From contig OZ024794.1 of assembly GCA_964017045.1 (NCBI GenBank), forward strand, positions 5,306,329-5,370,328: a stretch of DNA of 64,000 nucleotides. Reading direction: 5' to 3'. The stretch is from Omphiscola glabra (lineage: Eukaryota; Mollusca; Gastropoda; Lymnaeidae). Below are positions 14,273 through 27,071 of the stretch, piece by piece (position 1 is the stretch's first letter; each line of letters opens with the position of its first letter). Made by a program: the position numbers and the translations under genes. A model generated the notes under the pieces. The model was not told where the DNA came from and did not search any database. It saw nothing but the letters and a program-made list of their open reading frames with translations.

Positions 14273-14720
14273 TGGAGCTGTTCTCCTGTTTACCAATGAT
14301 CACAAACATTCTCAGGTGAAACCAACCACCATCCCTAACAAACTCCATTATTTTAAACAATAGTTTTACATAAACAGCCTGTTACAATGTAGCTTACCAT
14401 CAAACTATGGGTTACCATGACAACAAACAACTCACTTACCTTAGTATATCGAACAGAAAGAGCGAGCTAATAATTTTGAACTGGTAGCGATCTTATCCAT
14501 ACCCAAGTCAGACGACCAAGACCATAGTTCGGGACCATTTTGACTTAATTACAGTCTGATCGTAAAACTTGAGACAATCAAGTGCCGTAAAAGAAAGTTT
14601 CGAAAAATGCCTTTCCCATTCTGGCGGACAACTGTCAAGTGTCGTAAATAAAGTCATCTAGAAACAGCTGGTTGCATATTTGCACTTTCTGGAAATCTCA
14701 GGTCGGTAGCCAATCAAGGT
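14273..14720. other. Unique spacer, no gene recognised
   Basis: Non-repetitive sequence. The minus strand has a good splice-donor string GTAAGTGAG at about 14431-14439, but the sequence before it has stops in the frames I tried. No other signal. Confidence 0.4.
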
Positions 14721-14734
14721 GGGATGCAACGACT

Positions 14735-14995
14735 GCTTTACATTCTCATCTCTAGCCATGGTGTAATGCAGCACTTGATTAATATTCTCATCTCTAGCCA
14801 TGGTGTAATGCAGCACTTGATTAAAGTTCTCATCTCTAGCCATGGTGTAATGCAGCACTTGAGTAATATTCTCATCTCTAACCATGGTGTAATGCAGCAC
14901 TTGATTAAAGTTCTCATCTCTAGCCATGATTTAATACAGCACTTGATTACAATTCTCATCTCTAGCCATGGTGTAATGCAGCACTTGATTAACAT
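14735..14995. repeat. 42-bp minisatellite (CATGGTGTAATGCAGCACTTG type)
   Basis: Six copies at exactly 42 bases (14 codons), so both strands have open frames. Not a gene. Confidence 0.93.
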
Positions 14996-15399
14996 TCATC
15001 ATATTATTTATTGTCACACTGAATAATGTCAAATAAATTTCACTTTGTTTTAACAAGCAAAGATCGGCACTGTTTATTTAAACTTTGTTGATTTAAAGAC
15101 AGTGGATATACACGCTGCTAAATTCTCTACACTGATTAAAATAATATTTTTTAACTTCAGTTATATATATTCTGGAAGCTGACCTTCAAAATGATCAGAA
15201 ATCTACAGATTATGTCCTGTTTATGTTCTATATGTGGGCAAACCTTTTCAGGTACAAATAGGGCTCACAAGCCACCTGCGTATTCATGTCAAATACAGCC
15301 TTAGTCATCTCCACCTGCCCTGGAAATAAACACAAACTTTATAACATACACTTTACTACACCTGTCAGCTTTTAAATCGGTCGTAGTAAACTAAAGAGC
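14996..15399. other. AT-rich spacer, nothing recognised
   Basis: Mostly unique AT-rich sequence with no open frame or splice pair that I could support. Confidence 0.4.
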
Positions 15400-16112
15400 T
15401 TTGTGATGTGTAATCCATGCTTTCTGTAATCCATGTTTTCTGTAACCCATGCTTTTTGCAACCAAATCTTTGTGTAATCCATGCTTTGTGTAATACATGC
15501 TGTGTGTAATCCATGCTTTGTGTAATCCATGCTTTGTGTAATCCATGCTTTGTGTAATCCATACTTTGTGTAATCCATGCTTTGTGTAATCCATGCTTTG
15601 TGTAATCCATGTTTTGTGCAACTCATGCTTTGCATAATCCATGCTTTGTTCTACCCATACTTTGTGTAATCCATGCTTTGTGTAATCCATGCTTTGTGTA
15701 ATCCATGTTTTGTGTAATCCATGCTTTGTGTAATCCATGATTTGTGTAATCCATTATGTTTGTAATCATGCTTTGTGTAATCATGCTTTGTGCCCTCCAT
15801 ACTTTGTGTAATCCATGTTTTGTGTAATCCATGATTTGTGTAATCCATTATGTTTGTAATCATGCTTTGTGTAATCATGCTTTGTGCCCTCCATGCTTTG
15901 TGTAATCCATGTTTTGTGCAACCCATGCTTTGCGTAATCCATGCTTTGTGCAACCCATGCTTCGTGTAATCTATGCTTTGTGTAATCTATGCTTTGTGTA
16001 ATCCTGCTTTGTGTATCCATGCTTTGTGTAATCCATGCTTTTTTTAATCCATGCTTTGCGTAATCCATGCCTTTGTGCAACCAATACTTTGTGTAATCCA
16101 TGTGTGGCAATG
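15400..16112. repeat. 16-bp minisatellite, block 1 (CCATGCTTTGTGTAAT)
   Basis: About 43 copies with 15-17-bp variants. The minus-strand open frames DYTKHGLHKAWITQSM are the 48-base (three-unit) translation of the array. Confidence 0.93.
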
Positions 16113-16224
16113 TGCCATGAATTTTTCTATGTACACTTTTGTTGGCATATGTGGCTGGGTGCCACCTATGTTGCAGGGTGCCACCTAAGGGGCACACGAA
16201 GTTATTTGCCAGGCGTGTCAACGT

Positions 16225-16555
16225 CATGAGCTGGGTATGCCTGCCCCATCTGTCCCACCACTGAGCTGGGTATGCCTGTCCAATCTGTCCCACCACTGAG
16301 CTGGGTATGCCTGTCCCACATGTCCCACCACTGAGCTGGGTATGCCTGCCCCACCTGCCCCACCACTGAGCTGGGTATGCCTGTCCCACCTGTCCCACCA
16401 CTGAGCTGGGTATGCCTGCCCCACCTGTCCCACCACTGAGCTGGGTATGCCTGCCCCACCTGTCCCACCACTGAGCTGGGTATACCTGCCCCACCTGTCC
16501 CACCCCTGAGCTGGGTATGCCTGTCCCACCCCTGAGCTGGGTATGCCTGCCCCAC
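16225..16555. repeat. 35-bp minisatellite (CACTGAGCTGGGTATGCCTG type)
   Basis: About nine GC-rich copies of 35 bases, lying between the two blocks of the 16-bp array. Confidence 0.93.
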
Positions 16556-16794
16556 GGGGAACGGGTAGAACAGCTCATAACGTGGACACAAAGGGTGACT
16601 AGATAAGCAGGGGAAATTGTAACCCGGGCAGTCTTTTTGACGTGTTGATATGTGTTACAACGTGTGGAGATGAGAGAAGAATTGTCGTGTGCAGTGTGTG
16701 GAACGGATTGTACCTCTTAAATTAAAAACGCTATAGTTCTCAGGACCTGCATGTGTTGATTTGTTTGTTTTAACCTGTAACCACCCAGCAACAG
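16556..16794. other. Spacer between the 35-bp array and the second 16-bp block
   Basis: Unique sequence; no gene seen. Confidence 0.4.
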
Positions 16795-17600
16795 ATGCTT
16801 TGTGTAATCCATGCTTTGTGTAATCCATGCTTTGTGTAATCATGCTTTGGGTACTCCATGCTTTGTGTAATCCATGTTTTGTGCAACCCATGCTTTGTGT
16901 AATCCATGCTTTGTGTAATCCATGCTTCGTGTAATCCATGCTTTGTATAATAATGCTTTGTGTAACACATGCTTTGTGTAATAATGCTTTGTGTAACACA
17001 TGCTTTGTGTAACACATGTTTTGTGTAACCTATGCCTTGTGTAATCCATACTTTGTGTAATCCATGCTTTGTGGAATCATGCTTTGTGTAATCCATGTTT
17101 TCTGTAATCATGTTTTGTTTAATCCATGCTTTGTGTAATCCATGCTTTGTGTTATCCATGATTTGTGTAATCAATGCTTTGTGTAATCCATGCTTTGTGT
17201 AATCCATGACTTGTGTAATCATGCTTTGTGTACTCCATGCTTTGTGTAATCCATGTTTTGTGCAACCCATGCTTTGTGTAATCCATGCTTTGTGTAATCC
17301 ATGCTTCGTGTAATACATGCTTTCTGTAATCATGCTTTGTGTAATCTACGCTTTGAGTAATCCATGCTTTGTATAATAATGCTTTGTGTAACCCATGCTT
17401 TGTGTAACCCATGCTTTGTGTAACACATGCTTTGTGTAACCTATGCCTTGTGTAATCCATGCTTTGTGTAATCCATGCTTTGTGGAATCATGCTTTGTAT
17501 AATCCATGTTTTCTGTAATCATGTTTTGTGTAATCCATGCTTTGCGTAATCCTTGCTTTGTGTTATCCATGATTTGTGTAATCAATGCTTTGTGCGTGAC
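16795..17600. repeat. 16-bp minisatellite, block 2
   Basis: The same unit as 15400-16112. A higher-order block of about 400 bases (starting near GCTTTGTGTAATCATGC... at about 16840 and again at about 17220) is repeated within it. Confidence 0.92.
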
Positions 17601-17687
17601 ATCAAAGCTTAATCAGGAATGAGAGCAAGCATGAGCACATTAGAAACTGATCTAACAGATTTAAGGACAAAACACTTAAATAAATGG

Positions 17688-18022
17688 GTTTACAATGGGT
17701 TGACAGTGGGTTGACAGTAGGGGGACAGTGGGTTGACAGTAGGGGGACAGTGGGTTGACAGTGGGTTGACAGTGGGTTGACAGTAGGGGGACAGTGGGTT
17801 GACAGTGGGTTGACAGTAGAGGGACAGTGGGTTGAAAGTGGGTTGACAGTGGGTTGACAGTGGGTTGACAGTGGGTTGACAGTAGGGGGACAGTGGGTTG
17901 ACAGTGGGTTGACAGTAGGTTGACAGTGGGTTGACAGTAGGGGGACAGTGGGTTGACAGTGGGTTGACAGTAGGGGGACAGTGGGTTGAAAGTGGGTTGA
18001 CAGTGTTTTGACAGTGGGCTAT
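17688..18022. repeat. 11-bp minisatellite (GACAGTGGGTT / GACAGTAGGGG)
   Basis: About 30 copies of an 11-mer in two forms. The G-rich strand is plus. Confidence 0.93.
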
Positions 18023-18079
18023 TCATAGAAAAAATGTTTTGCTAATTAAAGTCTTTTTCTGTCCTGTTATATCACAAAT

Positions 18080-18320
18080 ACCCTGCCATCTTCATGGATC
18101 TGATGGTACCATCATCTGATCAATACCATGCATCTTGCTTGATCTGTGACTACCATGTCACGTATCTCCGGCTATCTTCATGGGTCTGATGGTACCGCCA
18201 TTTGATCAATATCATCCATCTTCCTGGATCTGATGGTACTAACATCTCAATAATATCCTGCCATCTTCCTGGATCTGATAGTACTACTATTTCAAAAATA
18301 CCACGTATCTTCCTTTATGT
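18080..18320. repeat. Imperfect ~46-bp repeat (CATCTTCATGGATCTGATGG type)
   Basis: Four to five diverged copies, with spacing from about 46 to 85 bases. Confidence 0.7.
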
Positions 18321-18880
18321 GACGTTATTACCATCATACCAACATTCACTCTGTCAAATTGTTTGACCAAATAACTATTAAGATATTTTAAACTGTATTT
18401 TTGTGTGTTGGAATAACATTTCGGAGATTAATTAGTATTAAATTTCAGTTTGAATCAAAGACATTCAAAAGCCACCTTTTCTTTCAATCCGTCCTCAGTT
18501 CGTGGCGATATTGAAATAAAGGATGTTGGAGACACGGGTATAGAACATCTGTCTTCATTGCTTGTTGCAATAAGAACATCAGGATATGTTCGAATTCGTT
18601 TTGCAATGATGGTGATTACCACCGTCCAATATGTTTTACCCAATTTCCAGATGGTTTTTTACATCTCCATATATGTACACACATGTACGAACTAAGTTCA
18701 CGTCTTGTTCTTCGAATCTAATCCCACGATAGCAAACAGCGCATCATGACAGATTTTTCGGTTGATGTTTCGTGAGCCTGCTTCGTGCAACATATTTACT
18801 GCAGGATTAGACCGATCTGATCGGATTAATTAGATTCACTACCTTCTGGGTATTCATGGAGTGGTAGGACAAGCGTCGGG
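18321..18880. other. Unique region, weak coding look
   Basis: The largest non-repetitive stretch between the arrays here. About 18455-18643 is open on both strands without being a simple repeat, but I recognise no protein family, and no splice pair decides a strand. Confidence 0.3.
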
Positions 18881-18889
18881 GAGGAGGGA

Positions 18890-19270
18890 TACCTTTTTGG
18901 TATTCGCATCTGGGAAGGGGGGGGAGGGGAATGTGTTTGCATAGGCCTCTTGGAGGATACCTTTGCATTCGCTCTTAAAGGGTGTATCTTGGCATTCGCC
19001 CCTGATGAGGTTACTTTGGTATTCGCCCCTAGGGGATATACTTTGGTATTCACCCCTGTGGAATATCTTGGCATTCTTCCCTAAGAGGGGTTCCATGGCA
19101 TTCACCACTTTTGGCATTGGCCCCTGTGGTGACAGCTTCACTTTCGCCCCTAGGGGCTATGCCTTGGTTTTCGCCCCAGTGGAATACCTTGGCATTCTTC
19201 CCTAAAGGGTTCCAAGGCATTCACCTCTTTTGGCATTGGCCCCTGTGGTGACACCTTTGCATTCGCTTCG
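18890..19270. repeat. Diverged GC-rich repeat (TTCGCCCCTAGGGG type)
   Basis: Degenerate units of about 27 bases, with a larger block of about 120 bases duplicated (CCTAAGAGGGGTTCCATGGC at about 19080 and a near copy at about 19200). Confidence 0.8.
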
Positions 19271-19814
19271 GAGGAATTGGAAAGTTTAAAAAACAGTTTT
19301 ATGCCAACATATCTCTCTGTATTGGTAATCATAATACCGTACATATTTATAAAGTATTAAGACAAGTACATCTCCAACCTATTTAAATATGTCATATATT
19401 TATTTTCCATGTGTATCATGCTTTTCTGCCTCCTTGCAATGAATATATCCAAGGAGATTTACTTATGAAAGTACCGTTCAGTCTCTTGAAATCTCGGCTG
19501 ACGAGAGGTGTACGTCTGATGAGTGCTGGGAGACGCGATGAGGGTGTGGGGATGGGGGTGGAGGGAGTAGCGTTTCGAGAAACAGGTCAAGGAGAAACAG
19601 GTCACGTTTGATAGTCTCTAGAGATATTTACAATGATACGGCAGAGATCTGTGGTGAAGTGTGGGTGTCATAGGGTGGGGGTTTTATAAGGCTGGTGTGC
19701 GAGTGGTCAGAGGTTCATGTGGTGGGGTTTTATGGGGTGGGGATAGAAGATTAGGGCGGAGAAGATTACAGTCATTAGTTCCTGCTGTAATCTGGTGCGG
19801 ACTTTATTGTGGTG
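19271..19814. other. Unique spacer with G-rich right half
   Basis: About 19500-19790 is G-rich with loose GGTGGGG-like words. Short open frames of 60-66 codons are present but resemble nothing I know. Confidence 0.35.
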
Positions 19815-22800
19815 GCGGGACACAAATAGCTAGTCTAACGTAGTGGCTGGACACAAATAGCTAGTCTAACGTAGTGGCTGGACACAAATAGCTAGTCTAA
19901 CGTAGTGGCTGGACACAAATAGCTAGTCTAACGTATTGGCTGGACACAAATAACTAGTCTAACGTAGTGACTGGACACAAATAGCTAGTCTAACGTAGTG
20001 GCTGGACACAAATAGCTAGTCTAACGTAGTGGCTGGACACAAATAGCTAGTCTAACGTAGTGGCTGGACACAAATAGCTAGTCTAACGTAGTGGCTGGAC
20101 ACAAATAGCTAGTCTAACGTATTGGCTGGACACAAATAGCTAGTCTAACGTAGTGGCTGGACACAAATAGCTAGTCTAACGTAGTGGCTGGACACAAATA
20201 GCTAGTCTAACGTAGTGGCTGGACACAAATAGCTAGTCTAACGTAGTGGCTGGACACAAATAGCTAGTCTAACGTAGTGGCTGGACACAAATAGCTAGTC
20301 TAACGTAGTGGCTGGACACAAATAGCTAGTCTAACGTAGTGGCTGGACACAAATAGCTAGTCTAACGTATTGGCTGGACACAAATAACTAGTCTAACGTA
20401 GTGGCTGGACACAAATAACTAGTCTAACGTAGTGGCTGGACACAAATAGCTAGTCTAACGTAGTGGCTGGACACAAATAGCTAGTCTAACGTAGTGGCTG
20501 GACACAAATAGCTAGTCTAACGTAGTGGCTGGACACAAATAGCTAGTCTAACGTAGTGGCTGGACACAAATAGCTAGTCTAACGTAGTGGCTGGACACAA
20601 ATAGCTAGTCTAACGTAGTGGCTGGACACAAATAGCTAGTCTAACGTAGTGGCTGGACACAAATAGCTAGTCTAACGTAGTGGCTGGACACAAATAGCTA
20701 GTCTAACGTATTGGCTGGACACAAATAACTAGTCTAACGTAGTGACTGGACACAAATAGCTAGTCTAACGTAGTGGCTGGACACAAATAGCTAGTCTAAC
20801 GTAGTGGCTGGACACAAATAGCTAGTCTAACGTAGTGGCTGGACACAAATAGCTAGTCTAACGTAGTGGCTGGACACAAATAGCTAGTCTAACGTAGTGG
20901 CTGGACACAAATAGCTAGTCTAACGTAGTGGCTGGACACAAATAGCTAGTCTAACGTAGTGGCTGGACACAAATAGCTAGTCTAACGTAGTGGCTGGACA
21001 CAAATAGCTAGTCTAACGTAGTGGCTGGACACAAATAGCTAGTCTAACGTAGTGGCTGGACACAAATAGCTAGTCTAACGTAGTGGCTGGACACAAATAG
21101 CTAGTCTAACGTAGTGGCTGGACACAAATAGCTAGTCTAACGTATTGGCTGGACACAAATAACTAGTCTAACGTAGTGACTGGACACAAATAGCTAGTCT
21201 AACGTAGTGGCTGGACACAAATAGCTAGTCTAACGTAGTGGCTGGACACAAATAGCTAGTCTAACGTAGTGGCTGGACACAAATAGCTAGTCTAACGTAG
21301 TGGCTGGACACAAATAGCTAGTCTAACGTAGTGGCTGGACACAAATAGCTAGTCTAACGTAGTGGCTGGACACAAATAGCTAGTCTAACGTAGTGGCTGG
21401 ACACAAATAGCTAGTCTAACGTAGTGGCTGGACACAAATAGCTAGTCTAACGTAGTGGCTGGACACAAATAGCTAGTCTAACGTAGTGGCTGGACACAAA
21501 TAGCTAGTCTAACGTAGTGGCTGGACACAAATAGCTAGTCTAACGTAGTGGCTGGACACAAATAGCTAGTCTAACGTAGTGGCTGGACACAAATAGCTAG
21601 TCTAACGTAGTGGCTGGACACAAATAGCTAGTCTAACGTAGTGGCTGGACACAAATAGCTAGTCTAACGTAGTGGCTGGACACAAATAGCTAGTCTAACG
21701 TATTGGCTGGACACAAATAACTAGTCTAACGTAGTGGCTGGACACAAATAACTAGTCTAACGTAGTGGCTGGACACAAATAGCTAGTCTAACGTAGTGGC
21801 TGGACACAAATAGCTAGTCTAACGTAGTGGCTGGACACAAATAGCTAGTCTAACGTAGTGGCTGGACACAAATAGCTAGTCTAACGTAGTGGCTGGACAC
21901 AAATAGCTAGTCTAACGTAGTGGCTGGACACAAATAGCTAGTCTAACGTAGTGGCTGGACACAAATAGCTAGTCTAACGTAGTGGCTGGACACAAATAGC
22001 TAGTCTAACGTATTGGCTGGACACAAATAACTAGTCTAACGTAGTGACTGGACACAAATAGCTAGTCTAACGTAGTGGCTGGACACAAATAGCTAGTCTA
22101 ACGTAGTGGCTGGACACAAATAGCTAGTCTAACGTAGTGGCTGGACACAAATAGCTAGTCTAACGTAGTGGCTGGACACAAATAGCTAGTCTAACGTAGT
22201 GGCTGGACACAAATAGCTAGTCTAACGTAGTGGCTGGACACAAATAGCTAGTCTAACGTAGTGGCTGGACACAAATAGCTAGTCTAACGTAGTGGCTGGA
22301 CACAAATAGCTAGTCTAACGTAGTGGCTGGACACAAATAGCTAGTCTAACGTAGTGGCTGGACACAAATAGCTAGTCTAACGTAGTGGCTGGACACAAAT
22401 AGCTAGTCTAACGTAGTGGCTGGACACAAATAGCTAGTCTAACGTAGTGGCTGGACACAAATAGCTAGTCTAACGTATTGGCTGGACACAAATAACTAGT
22501 CTAACGTAGTGACTGGACACAAATAGCTAGTCTAACGTAGTGGCTGGACACAAATAGCTAGTCTAACGTAGTGGCTGGACACAAATAGCTAGTCTAACGT
22601 AGTGGCTGGACACAAATAGCTAGTCTAACGTAGTGGCTGGACACAAATAGCTAGTCTAACGTAGTGGCCGGACACAAATAGCTAGTCTAACGTAGTGGCT
22701 GGACACAAATAGCTAGTCTAACGTAGTGGCTGGACACAAATAGCTAGTCTAACGTAGTGGCTGGACACAAATAGCTAGTCTAACGTAGTGGCTGGACACA

Positions 22801-24059
22801 AATAGCTAGTCTAACGTAGTGGCTGGACACAAATAGCTAGTCTAACGTAGTGGCTGGACACAAATAGCTAGTCTAACGTAGTGGCTGGACACAAATAGCT
22901 AGTCTAACGTAGTGGCTGGACACAAATAGCTAGTCTAACGTATTGGCTGGACACAAATAGCTAGTCTAACGTAGTGGCTGGACACAAATAGCTAGTCTAA
23001 CGTAGTGGCTGGACACAAATAGCTAGTCTAACGTAGTGGCTGGACACAAATAGCTAGTCTAACGTAGTGGCTGGACACAAATAGCTAGTCTAACGTAGTG
23101 GCTGGACACAAATAGCTAGTCTAACGTAGTGGCTGGACACAAATAGCTAGTCTAACGTAGTGGCTGGACACAGATAGCTAGTCTAACGTAGTGGCTGGAC
23201 ACAAATAGCTAGTCTAACGTAGTGGCTGGACACAAATAGCTAGTCTAACGTAGTGGCTGGACACAAATAGCTAGTCTAACGTAGTGGCTGGACACAAATA
23301 GCTAGTCTAACGTAGTGGCTGGACACAAATAGCTAGTCTAACGTAGTGGCTGGACACAAATAGCTAGTCTAACGTAGTGACTGGACACAAATAGCTAGTC
23401 TAACGTAGTGACTGGACACAAATAGCTAGTCTAACGTAGTGGCTGGACACAAATAGCTAGTCTAACGTATTGGCTGGACACAAATAGCTAGTCTAACGTA
23501 TTGGCTGGACACAAATAGCTAGTCTAACGTAGTGGCTGGACACAAATAGCTAGTCTAACGTAGTGACTGGACACAAATAGCTAGTCTAACGTAGTGGCTG
23601 GACACAAATAGCTAGTCTAACGTAGTGACTGGACACAAATAGCTAGTCTAACGTATTGGCTGGACACAAATAGCTAGTCTAACGTAGTGGCTGGACACAA
23701 ATAGCTTGTCTAACGTAGTGACTGGACACAAATAGCTAGTCTAACGTAGTGGCTGGACACAAATAGCTAGTCTAACGTAGTGACTGGACACAAATAGCTA
23801 GTCTAACGTAGTGACTGGACACAAATAGCTAGTCTAACGTAGTGACTGGACACAAATAGCTAGTCTAACGTAGTGGCTGGGCACAAATAGCTAGTCTAAC
23901 GTAGTGGCTGGACACAAATAGCTAGTCTAACGTAGTGGCTGGACACAAATAGCTAGTCTAACGTAGTGGCTGGACACAAATAGCTAGTCTAACGTAGTGG
24001 CTGGACACAAATAGCTAGTCTAACGTAGTGGCTGGACACAAATAGCTAGTCTAACGTAG

Positions 24060-24092
24060 TCTGACAGTCAACCAAGACCCCTCCCACTGTTG
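24060..24092. repeat. Foreign insert in the 31-bp array, first copy
   Basis: Contains CTGACAGTCAACCAAGACCC then CTCCCACTGTTGAC, which is one unit of the 30-bp array found at 38.66-39.49 kb. Confidence 0.9.
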
Positions 24093-24302
24093 ACACAAAT
24101 ATCTAGTCTAACGTAGTGACTGGACACAAATAGCTAGTCTAACGTAGTGGCTGGACACAAATAGCTAGTCTAACGTAGTGGCTGGACACAAATAGCTAGT
24201 CTAACGTAGTGGCTGGACACAAATAGCTAGTCTAACGTAGTGGCTGGACACAAATAGCTAGTCTAACGTAGTGGCTGGACACAAATAGCTAGTCTAACGT
24301 AG

Positions 24303-24335
24303 TCTGACAGTCAACCAAGACCCCTCCCACTGTTG
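24303..24335. repeat. Foreign insert in the 31-bp array, second copy
   Basis: The same segment and flanks as at 24060, displaced by 243 bases, so it was amplified together with neighbouring 31-bp units. Confidence 0.9.
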
Positions 24336-26875
24336 ACACAAATATCTAGTCTAACGTAGTGACTGGACACAAATAGCTAGTCTAACGTAGTGGCTGGACA
24401 CAAATAGCTAGTCTAACGTAGTGGCTGGACACAAATAGCTAGTCTAACGTAGTGGCTGGACGCAAATAGCTAGTCTAACGTAGTGGCTGGACGCAAATAG
24501 CTAGTCTAACGTAGTGGCTGGACACAAATAGCTAGTCTAACGTAGTGGCTGGACACAAATAGCTAGTCTAACGTAGTGGCTGGACACAAATAGCTAGTCT
24601 AACGTAGTGGCTGGACACAAATAGCTAGTCTAACGTATTGGCTGGACACAAATAGCTAGTCTAACGTAGTGGCTGGACACAAATAGCTAGTCTAACGTAG
24701 TGGCTGGACACAAATAGCTAGTCTAACGTAGTGGCTGGACACAAATAGCTAGTCTAACGTAGTGGCTGGACACAAATAGCTAGTCTAACGTAGTGGCTGG
24801 ACACAAATAGCTAGTCTAACGTAGTGGCTGGACACAAATAGCTAGTCTAACGTAGTGGCTGGACACAAATAGCTAGTCTAACGTAGTGGCTGGACACAAA
24901 TAGCTAGTCTAACGTAGTGGCTGGACACAAATAGCTAGTCTAACGTAGTGGCTGGACACAAATAGCTAGTCTAACGTAGTGGCTGGACACAAATAGCTAG
25001 TCTAACGTATTGGCTGGACACAAATAGCTAGTCTAACGTATTGGCTGGACACAAATAGCTAGTCTAACGTAGTGGCTGGACACAAATAGCTAGTCTAACG
25101 TAGTGGCTGGACACAAATAGCTAGTCTAACGTAGTGGCTGGACACAAATAGCTAGTCTAACGTAGTGGCTGGACACAAATAGCTAGTCTAACGTAGTGGC
25201 TGGACACAAATAGCTAGTCTAACGTAGTGGCTGGACACAAATAGCTAGTCTAACGTAGTGGCTGGACACAAATAGCTAGTCTAACGTAGTGGCTGGACAC
25301 AAATAGCTAGTCTAACGTAGTGGCTGGACACAAATAGCTAGTCTAACGTAGTGGCTGGACACAAATAGCTAGTCTAACGTAGTGGCTGGACACAAATAGC
25401 TAGTCTAACGTATTGGCTGGACACAAATAGCTAGTCTAACGTAGTGGCTGGACACAAATAGCTAGTCTAACGTAGTGGCTGGACACAAATAGCTAGTCTA
25501 ACGTAGTGGCTGGACACAAATAGCTAGTCTAACGTAGTGGCTGGACACAAATAGCTAGTCTAACGTAGTGGCTGGACACAAATAGCTAGTCTAACGTAGT
25601 GGCTGGACACAAATAGCTAGTCTAACGTAGTGGCTGGACACAAATAGCTAGTCTAACGTAGTGGCTGGACACAAATAGCTAGTCTAACGTAGTGGCTGGA
25701 CACAAATAGCTAGTCTAACGTAGTGGCTGGACACAAATAGCTAGTCTAACGTAGTGGCTGGACACAAATAGCTAGTCTAACGTATTGGCTGGACACAAAT
25801 AGCTAGTCTAACGTATTGGCTGGACACAAATAGCTAGTCTAACGTAGTGGCTGGACACAAATAGCTAGTCTAACGTAGTGGCTGGACACAAATAGCTAGT
25901 CTAACGTAGTGGCTGGACACAAATAGCTAGTCTAACGTAGTGGCTGGACACAAATAGCTAGTCTAACGTAGTGGCTGGACACAAATAGCTAGTCTAACGT
26001 AGTGGCTGGACACAAATAGCTAGTCTAACGTAGTGGCTGGACACAAATAGCTAGTCTAACGTAGTGGCTGGACACAAATAGCTAGTCTAACGTAGTGGCT
26101 GGACACAAATAGCTAGTCTAACGTAGTGGCTGGACACAAATAGCTAGTCTAACGTAGTGGCTGGACACAAATAGCTAGTCTAACGTAGTGGCTGGACACA
26201 AATAGCTAGTCTAACGTAGTGGCTGGACACAAATAGCTAGTCTAACGTAGTGGCTGGACACAAATAGCTAGTCTAACGTATTGGCTGGACACAAATAGCT
26301 AGTCTAACGTAGTGGCTGGACACAAATAGCTAGTCTAACGTAGTGACTGGACACAAATAGCTAGTCTAACGTTGTGGCTGGACACAAATAGCTAGTCTAA
26401 CGTTGTGGCTGGACACAAATAGCTAGTCTAACGTTGTGGCTGGACACAAATAGCTAGTCTAACGTTGTGGCTGGACACAAATAGCTAGTCTAACGTAGTG
26501 GCTGGACACAAATAGCTAGTCTAACGTAGTGGCTGGACACAAATAGCTAGTCTAACGTAGTGGCTGGACACAAATAGCTAGTCTAACGTAGTGGCTGGAC
26601 ACAAATAGCTAGTCTAACGTAGTGGCTGGACACAAATAGCTAGTCTAACGTAGTGGCTGGACACAAATATCTAGTCTAACGTTGTTGAGATGTTTTGTCG
26701 GATTCGGAGAAGTTGCTCTAACTGTTGTTGTTTTCAATTTTAATATACAACTAATTATAGATTAGACGGACGTATAGATATATGGGTTGATATTTATACG
26801 CATGGTAGGATAATACATGGATGTATGGATGAATATAAGGGTGGATGGATATAGCTGTGGATTGATGTACTACTT

Positions 26876-27071
26876 CAGCGGTTCTCAACCTGTGGGGCAT
26901 GACTCCTTTTGGGGGTCAAATGACCCTTTCCAATGGGTTACCTATGATCATCGGAAAACACGTTCCCTCTACCGTTATAAAGTAGCAGCGAAAATAATTT
27001 TCGTGTTTTGGGGTCGCCACAACACTGGGAACTGTATTAAAGGGTCGCAGCATTAGGATGGAGAACCCCTG
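26876..27071. mobile_element. SPIN-like non-autonomous hAT element, 196 bp
   Basis: Starts CAGCGGTTCTCAACCTGTGG and ends GGATGGAGAACCCCTG, imperfect terminal inverted repeats. It is flanked by 8-bp target duplications TACTACTT (26868-26875) and TACTAATT (27072-27079). Internal words CATCGGAAAACAC and AGGGTCGCAGCATTAGGA match my recollection of SPIN-type hAT elements, which are known to have moved horizontally among tetrapods, a triatomine bug and a pond snail. The family name is from memory; the hAT class is supported by ends and duplication. Confidence 0.8.

Larger units (their letters stand above)
19815..26684. repeat. 31-bp satellite, 6.9 kb (GTAGTGGCTGGACACAAATAG type)
   Basis: About 220 head-to-tail copies of a 31-bp unit ending CTAGTCTAAC. 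Most are identical; a few point variants (TATTGGCTGG, AATAACTAG, TAGTGACTGG, CGTTGTGG) recur in blocks, for example twice at 434 bases (14 units). Two short foreign segments interrupt it at about 24061 and 24304. There is no open frame of note because stops recur in each unit. Confidence 0.97.

Noticed and set aside
14431..14439. Strong minus-strand splice-donor string GTAAGTGAG
   Set aside because: The sequence before it has stops in the frames tried and no partner exon was found. A 5' untranslated exon cannot be ruled out but is not supported.
15365..17585. Minus-strand KHGLHKAWITQSMDYT repeat proteins
   Set aside because: They are the three-unit (48-base) translation of the 16-bp minisatellite.
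19815..26684. CRISPR-like array of 31-bp repeats
   Set aside because: Units are contiguous without unique spacers, and the DNA is eukaryotic with no cas genes.
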